Notes under the pieces: generated by a model
What the model was told of the DNA's origin: nothing
Seen by the model: the letters and a program-made list of their open reading frames with translations, nothing else
The model's database searches: none
Shown here: piece after piece, positions 8,327 through 15,308 of the stretch
Position numbering within the stretch: position 1 is the stretch's first letter
How the letters are laid out: every line of letters starts with the position of its first letter
Program-made: the position numbers and the translations under genes
Assembly (NCBI RefSeq): GCF_000519305.1
Contig: NZ_JAFG01000003.1
Location: forward strand, 181 to 64,180
Reading direction: 5' to 3'
DNA from: Mesorhizobium ciceri WSM4083
GTDB taxonomy: Bacteria; Pseudomonadota; Alphaproteobacteria; Rhizobiales; Rhizobiaceae
DNA: 64,000 bases

Positions 8327-8360
8327 GCGGGCCGCGCCCAGGCCACCGCCTTTCCAAACT

Positions 8361-8400
8361 CATTTGCATGCAAATGTTTCCGGATCGCTTGATCCGGAAA
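8361..8400. repeat. Perfect 16-bp palindrome followed by a 10-bp hairpin
   Basis: CATTTGCA/TGCAAATG (8361-8376) is immediately followed by TTTCCGGATC-gctt-GATCCGGAAA (8377-8400). It lies 34 nt after the activator gene and 115 nt before a small gene. The hairpin lacks a T-tract, so termination is uncertain. A second CATTTG-N4-CAAATG occurs at 11276-11291, next to the paralogous small gene. Confidence 0.7.
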
Positions 8401-8514
8401 CCAAAGCGCTGTTTTCGTGAAATTCGCCAGATACATGGCAGGCGCATTCAACCGGCATCGAACGGCAGGCAGGAAATATCTTTCAGCCGCCGCAACGCTC
8501 CAGAGGAGACGACG

Positions 8515-8700
8515 ATGTCGATGCTCGAAAGCCTCGGCCGCTATGGCGCGGCCATCAAGAATGCTCACGACCGCAGCAAGGCGCGGCGCCTGTTGAACAG
8601 CCTGCCGCCCGAAATCCAGAAGGACATCGGCTGGCCGGTATCGCCGCGATCCAGCGAAAAGGCAGCACTCATCAATACCATCTGGAGCGCCGCGCGCTGA
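8515..8700 (+). CDS. DUF1127-like small protein (61 aa)
   Basis: A 61-residue basic helical protein. Its core, SLPPEIQKDIGWP, resembles the L..L.d.eL.DIG core of DUF1127 proteins, small Arg-rich proteins linked in alphaproteobacteria to RNA turnover and stress responses. A paralogue with the core SLPIELQKDIGWP is encoded at 11029-11214. The ATG has a GAGGAG ribosome site about 6 nt upstream. It is monocistronic, with repeats upstream. Function is unproven, and the family call rests on this short core only. Confidence 0.75.
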   Translation: MSMLESLGRYGAAIKNAHDRSKARRLLNSLPPEIQKDIGWPVSPRSSEKAALINTIWSAAR

Positions 8701-8932
8701 TGACCTTCGCCGACAAATGCAAATTGCTCGGCCTGCGCCGGGGATATCGCATGTACCCAGCGACGACCAGCAACCGGCTGCGTGCCGCACTTTTACCGCG
8801 TCGCTGAGCACTGCGGCGCGGATCACACCGCCGTGTAGACGCGGGCGTGAATCTTGACATTTTCAGCCACGGCACGATCTTTCGATTTAGGGGGTTCTCT
8901 TAGTCGGCTTTGGCCGAAGTTCGTGTATCCGC

Positions 8933-9880
8933 ATGCCAAGTTTGAAAAGCCATGTCGTGTCTTTTGTTCTGCGGCACAGCCGTAAGCAGGCATTTGCCAG
9001 TCCGGAAAATCTGCAGCGCTGGATCGCGGCCGCGCGCAGGACGGAGAACCACCAACCCCCTGCCTCGCTGCACCAGCGTCTCGACATCCAGACACACACC
9101 GTAGATGGCTTTCCGGTCTACGAAATCGCCCCAAGGACCGGCGAGCAGAAGCGGATTCTCTACTTGCACGGCGGCGCCTATGTCTTTGAGATCACGCCCT
9201 ATCATTGGCACTTGATCGCCGAGATGGCGGATCGGCTGGGCTACGGCATCACTGTCCCGATCTATCCAATCGCCCCCGAACACGATTTCCACGCCATGTT
9301 CGGCATGGTTGGCGACGTGTACCGGCAGATGCTCGACGAGACAGAGGCTGAGGACATTGTGTTCATGGGTGATTCCGCCGGCGGCAACATGGCCGTGGTG
9401 CTGACCATGATGGCCGCCGAAGAAGGACTGCCCCTGCCGTCGCGGCATGTGCTCATTTCGCCGGGCCTCGACGTGTCGCTCACCAATCCCGCAGTGTTCG
9501 AGGCGGAACGCAACGACCCTTGGCTGGGCATAGCTGGCGGACGAGAGGCAATTCGTCTGTACAGTGCCGGCATCGATCCCAGCGACTGGCATATCAGCCC
9601 GGTCTATGGAGATCTGTCAGTGCTGCCAAGAACACTGCTTTTGACCGGCTCGCGTGATCTGTTGACTCCCGACAATCTGATCTTCGCCGAAAAAGCCCGC
9701 GCAGCCGGCGTTGAAATCGATCTTGTCTATGAGGAAGGCATGTTCCACGTCTGGCCGCTGATCGACATGCCGGAAGCCCGACGCGCCCGCGAGCGCATCG
9801 TCGCGTTTCTGGGAGAGAGCCGGATCGTGCAAGATACGAGAATAAGGCCTGAAGAGCGCCCCGCCGAAGCGGCGGAGTAG
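8933..9880 (+). CDS. Alpha/beta hydrolase (HSL-type esterase)
   Basis: A 315-residue soluble esterase/lipase of the hormone-sensitive-lipase group. The HGGAY oxyanion motif is at 79-83 and GDSAGG holds the nucleophile Ser148. A late Asp (SRDLLTPD) and His (EGMFHVWP) complete the catalytic triad. It hydrolyses short-chain esters or amides; the natural substrate is unknown. No signal peptide. It stands alone between the DUF1127-like gene and the convergent LysR gene. The upstream gap of about 230 nt holds no other recognisable feature. Confidence 0.88.
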   Translation: MPSLKSHVVSFVLRHSRKQAFASPENLQRWIAAARRTENHQPPASLHQRLDIQTHTVDGFPVYEIAPRTGEQKRILYLHGGAYVFEITPYHWHLIAEMADRLGYGITVPIYPIAPEHDFHAMFGMVGDVYRQMLDETEAEDIVFMGDSAGGNMAVVLTMMAAEEGLPLPSRHVLISPGLDVSLTNPAVFEAERNDPWLGIAGGREAIRLYSAGIDPSDWHISPVYGDLSVLPRTLLLTGSRDLLTPDNLIFAEKARAAGVEIDLVYEEGMFHVWPLIDMPEARRARERIVAFLGESRIVQDTRIRPEERPAEAAE

Positions 9881-9907
9881 CTCTATACTATCGTCCTTAC
9901 CAGCCGC

Positions 9908-10807
9908 TCAGAACTTGCCGGTTTCCCGGAACACTTCGAAGGTCGCGCGGATGTGGTCGGCGACCGCCTTGACCGGCGCGCTGGCATCCGGCGCCACCAC
10001 CATCGCCAGATTGTAGGTGCCGATATCGGGCATGCCGTCCTTCGGGCAGAGCTCGACCATGTCGTTGCCGAGGAACGACTTCGGCAGCGGCGCCACGGCG
10101 AGATCGGACATGATCGCGGCGCGCTGGCCGGCCGTGTGCGCGCTCATATAGGCGATGCGGTAGTTCCGGCCCTCGCGGCCAAGCGCATCGAGCGCTCCGG
10201 CCCGCCAGGCGCAACCCTCTTCCCATAGCGATACCGGCAAGGGCTCGCGCAGATGCGCGCAGCCGCCCTTGGCACCGGCCCAGACGATCGGCTCGGTCAG
10301 CAGCACCTCGGCGCCGAGCGCGCTGGTCTTGTAGGAATTGGTCAACAGCGTGATGTCGAGCGCCCGGTCGTCCATGCGCCGGCGCAGATTGCTGCTCTGG
10401 TCTATGGTGACGTCGACGGCGATCGACGGATGCGACTGCGCGAAACGCTTCAGCACATGCGGCAGCACGCGCTCACCGTAATCGTCCGGCGAGCCAAGCC
10501 GCACCACACCGACAATCTCGGGAATGATGAACTTCGACACCACCTCGCGGTTGATGGACAGCAGCCGGCGGGCATAGCCGAGCAGCATCTCGCCATCCGT
10601 CGTCAGCGACACTGAGCGAGCGTCGCGCGCGAACACCGAGCGGCCGAGAATGTCCTCGAGCTTCTTGATCTGCATGGAAACGGCTGACGGCGTGCGGAAC
10701 ACGGCATTGGCGGCGGTGGTGAAGCTGCCAGTCTCGGCAATCGCCACGAAAGTGCGCAAAACATCGAGATCGAGCAGCGGCAGCGGATGATTGAGCGGGG
10801 CGTTCAT
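9908..10807 (-). CDS. LysR family transcriptional regulator
   Basis: A 299-residue LysR regulator. The N-terminal winged helix is at about residues 14-73 (LDVLRTFVAIAETGSF... TPSAVSMQIKKLED), followed by a substrate-binding effector domain (VRLGSPDDYGERVL onward). It is similar to the HexA/LrhA-like branch. It is divergent from the small DUF1127-like gene at 11029 with 221 nt between them, a usual place for LysR autoregulation, but no convincing operator was found there. Effector and targets are unknown. Confidence 0.9.
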   Translation of the reverse strand: MNAPLNHPLPLLDLDVLRTFVAIAETGSFTTAANAVFRTPSAVSMQIKKLEDILGRSVFARDARSVSLTTDGEMLLGYARRLLSINREVVSKFIIPEIVGVVRLGSPDDYGERVLPHVLKRFAQSHPSIAVDVTIDQSSNLRRRMDDRALDITLLTNSYKTSALGAEVLLTEPIVWAGAKGGCAHLREPLPVSLWEEGCAWRAGALDALGREGRNYRIAYMSAHTAGQRAAIMSDLAVAPLPKSFLGNDMVELCPKDGMPDIGTYNLAMVVAPDASAPVKAVADHIRATFEVFRETGKF

Positions 10808-11028
10808 GGCAACCGACCTTCAATTTTTCTGATACAAATCATCATTCCATTTCGTTTGATTGAACATCAGATTGGGAGGATAGTCAACTCCATCGAAGCA
10901 GGCTGCTGCCACAAGCAGCCATGAAACGACCTCGGCACAGACCTGCATTCGACACGAAATGAAGTTGAAACAAACCCGACGTAACCAACTCGCGGTCTGG
11001 CACCAGCCAGCCACCAAAGGAGAATGAA

Positions 11029-11214
11029 ATGTCTATCCTGTCGTCCCTTGGTCGCATCGCGACCGAATTCAGCGCGGCCCGCGCCCGCTACCAGACCGAA
11101 CGCGCCATCCGCTCCCTGCCGATCGAACTGCAGAAGGATATCGGCTGGCCAGAGGCTTCCGACACCAAGACCGGTACCCGCAATGGCATCGGATCCTGGG
11201 CTGGAGCAAAGTAG
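11029..11214 (+). CDS. DUF1127-like small protein (61 aa), paralogue
   Basis: A 61-residue helical protein with the core SLPIELQKDIGWP, clearly paralogous to the product of 8515-8700 (same length, same core position, both starting MSxLxSLGR). The ATG follows AGGAG in AAAGGAGAATGAA. It is divergent from the LysR gene and followed by a strong terminator, so it forms a single-gene transcript. The DUF1127 family is linked to RNA-binding and stress roles; this member's role is unknown. Confidence 0.75.
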   Translation: MSILSSLGRIATEFSAARARYQTERAIRSLPIELQKDIGWPEASDTKTGTRNGIGSWAGAK

Positions 11215-11233
11215 ATCGTGTGTACCATGTGCT

Positions 11234-11268
11234 GAAGGCCTGCCGCGCAGCCCGCTCGGCAGGCCTTC
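11234..11268 (+). terminator. Terminator after the small DUF1127-like gene
   Basis: A 12-bp perfect stem (GAAGGCCTGCCG / CGGCAGGCCTTC) with an 11-nt loop, followed by a pyrimidine-rich TCTGTTTC tail, 19 nt after the stop codon of the 11029 gene. Confidence 0.75.
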
Positions 11269-11406
11269 TCTGTTTCATTTGTATTCAAATGAGTTTTTGG
11301 AGCCATGTCGCCGGCGCATGACGCATATGAGAAAGCCGCATAGCAGCTCCTGATTCCAATTAATGCCTTGTAAATAATCGTAAATTTTGGGCACCTTGCC
11401 CAAATC

Positions 11407-11425
11407 TGTCGCACTCGATGTCGCA
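11407..11425. promoter_or_regulatory. Tandem TGTCGCA half-sites
   Basis: TGTCGCA occurs twice in direct orientation with a 12-bp period. The same sequence forms the two palindromes before the GlxA-type regulator at 11971. AraC/GATase1-type regulators such as Pseudomonas ArgR use TGTCGC half-sites, so this may be a target of the neighbouring regulator (inference). Confidence 0.45.
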
Positions 11426-11553
11426 TTTCATATCAAGCGCTTCGCTTTTGCGATTTAGTTTCTGCTTACACAAGCCTATATCAGCGTCAGCAAACGAGCT
11501 GCCCCACTCCATCAAGCGAAGGCGACCCGTCTGAGCAACAAATGGAGATGATT

Positions 11554-11688
11554 ATGAAGCTTTTTGCACGCCTCTTTGCCCGCCGCGAAATGAACCTGAC
11601 CACCGCTCTTGAGCGTCAGCGTCTTGCCAACACCATGCCCGGCCAGACCGGCGCCATGAATGCGGCGCGCCTCGGCTTCGTCGCCTGA
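11554..11688 (+). CDS. Small hypothetical protein (44 aa)
   Basis: A 44-residue basic, amphipathic protein beginning MKLFARLFARRE. Of three closely spaced in-frame ATGs (11542, 11548, 11554), the last is 6 nt after GGAG and is preferred. It is flanked by a promoter-like AT-rich region and a clear terminator, so a real short transcript is likely. No family is recognised; it could also be the coding part of a small regulatory RNA. Confidence 0.6.
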   Translation: MKLFARLFARREMNLTTALERQRLANTMPGQTGAMNAARLGFVA

Positions 11689-11732
11689 AGATTTTAGGCG
11701 GCAGCGCATCCCTGCCGCTGCTTTAAAACTGT

Positions 11733-11766
11733 AACGCCGCCGGGCTCCAGCCAAGGCGGCGTTTTT
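11733..11766 (+). terminator. Terminator after small ORF
   Basis: Stem AACGCCGCC / GGCGGCGTT with a 13-nt loop and a T-run (GTTTTTG), 44 nt after the small ORF ending at 11688. Confidence 0.85.
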
Positions 11767-11844
11767 GTTCTGCGCGCAGCCGTACGTTACTCGTCCCTTG
11801 AACAGTTGGTGCCACTTCCAGGGCGCGCTGCACGCCGATTGCCC

Positions 11845-11866
11845 ATTTGCGACCCATGTCGCAAAT
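11845..11866. promoter_or_regulatory. Inverted repeat upstream of GlxA-type regulator (site 1)
   Basis: Perfect 9-bp arms ATTTGCGAC and GTCGCAAAT around CCAT, about 105 nt before the regulator's start. The GTCGC core is shared with site 2 and with the direct repeats at 11407. Confidence 0.6.
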
Positions 11867-11914
11867 TTAATCTTGTCGTAGCGGCGTAGCCGATTGACAG
11901 ACATGGTTTTTCCT

Positions 11915-11940
11915 GATGTCGCTATGCTATTCGCGACATC
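11915..11940. promoter_or_regulatory. Inverted repeat upstream of GlxA-type regulator (site 2)
   Basis: Perfect 8-bp arms GATGTCGC and GCGACATC with a 10-nt spacer containing TATGCT, a possible -10. It is centred about 43 nt before the regulator's start, so autoregulation is likely. Confidence 0.6.
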
Positions 11941-11970
11941 CTGTTCGCGTCATGGCTGTGTGAGGTTCCC

Positions 11971-12972
11971 TTGAACGCCGTAAAGCATCCGATCAAGCGA
12001 TCGTTTGTATTCTTTCTTATTCCCGATTTCACCATGATCGCTTTTGCGACCGCGCTCGACCCGCTGCGCTCGGCCAATCGCATGCTCGGCTATGAGGCCT
12101 ATCGCTGGCGCCTCGCCAGCATCGACGGCAAGCCGGTGCGCGCCTCGAACGGGGTCGAATGCGCGGTCAACACGTCGCTCGAGGATGAGCGCAAGAAGAT
12201 GGCAGGCCCCGACCGACCGAACATGGCCATCGTCTGCAGCGGCATCAATGTCGAGCGTTATCAGAACAAGTCCGCCTTCGCCTGGCTACGCGAGGAATAC
12301 AATCGCGGCGTCGCCGTCGGCGGCCTGTGCACCGGCGCGCATATCCTCGCCGCCGCCGGCCTGTTGTCCAACAAGCGTTGCGCCATCCACTGGGAGAACC
12401 TGCCGGGCTTTTCCGAGGCGTTCCCGAAGGCCAATGTCTTTGCCGACCTCTTCGAGATCGACCAGAACATCTACACCTGCGCCGGCGGCACCGCCGCACT
12501 CGACATGATGCTGAAGCTGATCGGCGACGACTTTGACGAGAACCTCGTCAACCGCGTCTGCGAGCAGGTGCTGACCGACCGCGTGCGCAGCCCCACCGAC
12601 CGCCAGCGCCTGCCGCTGCGCGCCCGCCTCGGCGTCCAGAACTCGAAAGTGCTGACCATCATCGAACTGATGGAGGGCAATCTGTCAGAGCCGCTGTCGC
12701 TGATCGAGATCGCCGACCATGTCGACCTGTCGCGTCGTCAGATCGAGCGGCTGTTCCGCACCGAGATGGGGCGCTCCCCCGCCCGCTACTATCTCGAAAT
12801 CCGGCTCGACCGCGCCCGTCATCTGCTGATCCAGTCATCGATGCCGGTGGTCGAGGTGGCGGTCGCCTGCGGCTTCGTCTCGGCCTCGCATTTCTCCAAA
12901 TGCTACCGAGAACTCTACGCCCGCTCGCCGCAGCAGGAGCGCGTCGACCGCAAGCAGCTGCTGGCGGCGTGA
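11971..12972 (+). CDS. GlxA family AraC-type regulator with DJ-1/PfpI-like domain
   Basis: A 333-residue regulator with an N-terminal class-I glutamine-amidotransferase-like (DJ-1/PfpI) sensing domain (about residues 10-190, nucleophile-elbow-like GGLCTGAHI near 117-125) and a C-terminal AraC HTH (about 225-325, LSLIEIADHVDLSRRQIERLF and VAVACGFVSASHFSKCYR). This architecture is shared with GbdR, CdhR and ArgR, which sense glycine betaine/dimethylglycine, carnitine and arginine. With sarcosine/dimethylglycine genes nearby, a GbdR-like role is plausible but unproven. The start is TTG at 11971, with GAGG about 6 nt upstream. Two GTCGC palindromes precede it. Confidence 0.88.
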   Translation: MNAVKHPIKRSFVFFLIPDFTMIAFATALDPLRSANRMLGYEAYRWRLASIDGKPVRASNGVECAVNTSLEDERKKMAGPDRPNMAIVCSGINVERYQNKSAFAWLREEYNRGVAVGGLCTGAHILAAAGLLSNKRCAIHWENLPGFSEAFPKANVFADLFEIDQNIYTCAGGTAALDMMLKLIGDDFDENLVNRVCEQVLTDRVRSPTDRQRLPLRARLGVQNSKVLTIIELMEGNLSEPLSLIEIADHVDLSRRQIERLFRTEMGRSPARYYLEIRLDRARHLLIQSSMPVVEVAVACGFVSASHFSKCYRELYARSPQQERVDRKQLLAA

Positions 12973-12992
12973 TCCGATACGCCTTAGAGAAT

Positions 12993-13002
12993 TGTCATGA
13001 CA
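12993..13002. promoter_or_regulatory. Palindrome TGTCATGACA before tacA-like gene
   Basis: A perfect 10-bp palindrome 43 nt before the antitoxin start. A related GTCA-CA-TGAC lies on the start codon itself (13039-13048 region). Antitoxin autoregulation through such sites is usual for RHH-type modules; binding here is inferred. Confidence 0.5.
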
Positions 13003-13044
13003 TTGTCTGGCAAAATGTGATATCCTTATGTCGAAAGGTGTCAC

Positions 13045-13335
13045 ATGACCACGAGAACGACTCGATCCGAAAAACTGGACTTGCGTCTTACCGTCGAGGC
13101 AAAGCGGACGCTCGCGACCGCAGCCGCCGTTGAGCGCCGTTCGCTGAGTGATTTTGTCCTTGAAAGTGCACTTGGGCGCGCCGAGGAAACATTGGCGGAC
13201 CGACACAGCTTCTCCCTCGACGCAGAAAAATGGGCTGCGTTCATGGCGGCGCTGGATGCCCCCACGCGAGATCTTCCGCGCCTGAAGCGCCTGCTGAGTG
13301 AACCGAGCATCTTTTCCGGCCGCGATCCAGCGTGA
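13045..13335 (+). CDS. DUF1778 (TacA-type) antitoxin
   Basis: A 96-residue protein with an N-terminal ribbon-helix-helix (KLDLRLTVEAKRTLATAAAVERRSL-type pattern, residues 10-45) and a C-terminal toxin-wrapping tail. It is the TacA/DUF1778 antitoxin that neutralises the acetyltransferase toxin encoded next and represses the operon. The toxin gene starts in its last codons (4-nt overlap), typical of coupled antitoxin-toxin translation. Confidence 0.88.
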   Translation: MTTRTTRSEKLDLRLTVEAKRTLATAAAVERRSLSDFVLESALGRAEETLADRHSFSLDAEKWAAFMAALDAPTRDLPRLKRLLSEPSIFSGRDPA

Positions 13336-13823
13336 GCCGGTTTCGTATCGAGAAACTGGCTCGCACGCATCTGGTGGATGTGTTCGATTGCGGCGAGCAG
13401 CCGCTCAATAGGTTTCTCGCCAGGTACGCGCTTCAAAACCAGCAAGCAAATGGCTCGCAAACCTATATTGGTCTCTCCGGCGAAGATGTGATCGGCTTCT
13501 ATACGCTCGTGGTTGGTGAAGTCGCCTATGATGGTGCGCCCGAGCGGTTGACGAAAGGCCTTGCGCGCCATCCGGTTCCGATAATGCTGCTGGCGCGTCT
13601 CGCGGTCAGCCTGAACTGGCAGGGCAAAGGCGTTGGCGGCGGAATGCTGCGCGATGCCATCCTGCGCAGCCTGCAGGCGGCTGACATTGCAGGCATCCGC
13701 GCGGTGACCGTACATGCCAAGGATCACAACGCCCGCGCCTTTTACGAGCGTTATGGTTTCATTCAATCCCCAACCGACCCGCTACACCTCTATGTGCTTG
13801 TAAAGGATTTACGGAACCTTTGA
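13332..13823 (+). CDS. GNAT acetyltransferase toxin (TacT-type)
   Basis: A 163-residue GNAT protein starting with GTG overlapping the antitoxin end. The acetyl-CoA loop is WQGKGVGGGML (Q/RxxGxG/A), and the C-terminal Tyr region is FYERYGF. TacT toxins acetylate the amino group of aminoacyl-tRNAs and stop translation. Both conserved regions look intact, so the toxin should be active. Isolated TA pair beside a regulator gene. Confidence 0.88.
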   Translation: MSRFRIEKLARTHLVDVFDCGEQPLNRFLARYALQNQQANGSQTYIGLSGEDVIGFYTLVVGEVAYDGAPERLTKGLARHPVPIMLLARLAVSLNWQGKGVGGGMLRDAILRSLQAADIAGIRAVTVHAKDHNARAFYERYGFIQSPTDPLHLYVLVKDLRNL

Positions 13824-13857
13824 GGCACACGTAACCGGTCTGCGCCGCACCTGAACC

Positions 13858-14199
13858 TCAGTAGCCGTCGCAGGTGCATTCCGCCGAGGAGATACGGTCG
13901 TTCCAGTCACTGCCGCCCAAATTGCGGATCCTGCGCGTGATCTCGATCGAGCGGCCGCCCATCCGAGAATCCTCATAGGCCACGAGCGTGCAGCCGCGGC
14001 GAACGATCACCGACGACACACGGTCATTCCAGAACTGGCCGCCACGAAAATTCACGGAGTCCTCGGCACCCATGCCGATGGACCGCCCGCGAAAATTCCC
14101 GTTCTCGAACATGATGCAGGCAGCCTGGTTGTATTGGGCGCTGGCGACGTCGGCATACAGCACGGACGCGACTGCGGTCAGAATGGCAAGACGTCTCAT
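13858..14199 (-). CDS. Secreted beta/gamma-crystallin-like protein
   Basis: A 113-residue protein with a signal peptide (residues 1-21, cleavage after ASA). The mature part holds two Greek-key repeats, each ending in the calcium-binding signature N/D-N/D-x-x-S-S: WNDRVSS (57-63) and WNDRISS (99-105). Four cysteines (28, 70, 108, 110) can form disulphides in the periplasm. It is likely a Ca2+-binding, exported beta/gamma-crystallin or inhibitor-I36-like protein. Function unknown; single gene. Confidence 0.8.
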   Translation of the reverse strand: MRRLAILTAVASVLYADVASAQYNQAACIMFENGNFRGRSIGMGAEDSVNFRGGQFWNDRVSSVIVRRGCTLVAYEDSRMGGRSIEITRRIRNLGGSDWNDRISSAECTCDGY

Positions 14200-14365
14200 C
14201 GGTTTTTCCTCGGTTCGGCCGCGCTCCTGGCTGGGTCACGCGGCCTGCCCAGTTTGCCACTGCTTCGGTAGCGGAGGCAAGCCTGGAGCGTAAGCCCGAA
14301 CAGGTAGGCAGCGGGGCAAGAATGGGAGGCGGTTTGGCCAAAGATCACGCTCAATGGGAAGAGCT

Positions 14366-15214
14366 TTAGCGGCTGTCGAACATCCAGCTGCGGTTTCGCC
14401 ACATTTTCTCGCCGACCAGACAGTCGGTGGTGGACCTCTCCTGCGCCAATATCACCGGCGGATGCGCGGCTTCTTCCGCCGCCCATTGCGGCGAGGCCGG
14501 ACCGGCGAGTTCCAGCACCAGTTTGCGACGGATGGCTTCGGGAAACTGCGTCCAGTCATTGACCGGGATCATGAAGGCTCCGGGACCGCCAATGACGCAG
14601 TCGCTGTAGTAGCGATCGAGATTGCTGACGTCGTAGGCACCGGTGAAGCCGCCTCGCGTCATCAGCGGCAGGCCGTTGATGACGATGCCTTGCTTGATCA
14701 GCCCGTCGCGGGTCAGGTTGACCGGCGCGCCCTGGTTGTTGGGGCCGTCGCCCGAAATGTCGATGACCCGCTTCGTGCCCCGGTAGCCGCTTTCGGCAAA
14801 CAGGTCGTTGCCGAACTCCAGCGCTCCGGAGATCGAGGTACGCCGCGCGCTGTTGGGCGGCTGCGCCGACAATTGCGCAACCACGCGCTCGGCGTCGGTG
14901 CGGCTGGCGATCACCGTCCACGGCACGATGACGCGCTGCCAGCTGGTGCCGGCCCATTCGACATAGGTGACGGCGATCTTGCCATAAGCGCCATCGGCAA
15001 TGGCCTGCAGCACATTGTCGTGTGTCAGTGCCGCTGCGTAGCCGTGACGCTGGATCTCGAGTTCGTCCGGAGACATCGACAGCGAGACATCGACGGCCAG
15101 CACCAACTCGACATCGACGGGCTCGTCAGCAAGGGACGCCGGCGCCAACCAAAGCGTCAGCGCGAACGCGGCGCAGCCTGAGAGGAAATGTCTTGCGCGG
15201 GCAAAAGCAGACAT
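14366..15214 (-). CDS. DUF1194 (vWA-like) exported protein
   Basis: A 282-residue protein with an N-terminal signal sequence (about 1-29, ending LAD) and a von Willebrand A-like fold. The metal-site motif DVSLS (D42, S44, S46) is followed by a second MIDAS region (VIDISGDGPNNQG). It matches DUF1194, common in rhizobia, with no known function. It probably acts in periplasm through metal-dependent protein binding. Preceded on its strand by the terminator of the upstream gene, so it has its own promoter. Confidence 0.82.
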   Translation of the reverse strand: MSAFARARHFLSGCAAFALTLWLAPASLADEPVDVELVLAVDVSLSMSPDELEIQRHGYAAALTHDNVLQAIADGAYGKIAVTYVEWAGTSWQRVIVPWTVIASRTDAERVVAQLSAQPPNSARRTSISGALEFGNDLFAESGYRGTKRVIDISGDGPNNQGAPVNLTRDGLIKQGIVINGLPLMTRGGFTGAYDVSNLDRYYSDCVIGGPGAFMIPVNDWTQFPEAIRRKLVLELAGPASPQWAAEEAAHPPVILAQERSTTDCLVGEKMWRNRSWMFDSR

Positions 15215-15252
15215 TCCGCAAGGGTAAGCGAAAACCGCGGGCTTAAAAAGAG

Positions 15253-15279
15253 AAAAGCCCGGCCGACGGCCAGGCTTTT
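15253..15279 (-). terminator. Terminator after the 15309-17870 dehydrogenase
   Basis: Hairpin AAAAGCC-c-GGCC / GGCC-a-GGCTTTT. Read on the minus strand it continues into TTTTCTCTTTTT, 30 nt after the dehydrogenase stop codon. Confidence 0.85.
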
Positions 15280-15308
15280 GCCTTCATGCCCTTTGCGCCG
15301 GCCAGTGA

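Larger units (their letters stand above)
11215..11553. other. Gene-poor interval: terminator, palindrome and TGTCGC direct repeats
   Basis: This 339-nt interval holds a terminator (11234-11268), a CATTTG-N4-CAAATG palindrome (11276-11291) and a tandem TGTCGCA repeat (11407 and 11419). The rest is AT-richer and is a probable promoter region for the small ORF at 11554. No other gene is seen. Confidence 0.6.

Noticed and set aside
8377..8400. Hairpin read as a terminator of the activator gene
   Set aside because: The stem is perfect but no T-tract follows on the plus strand; kept as a repeat only.
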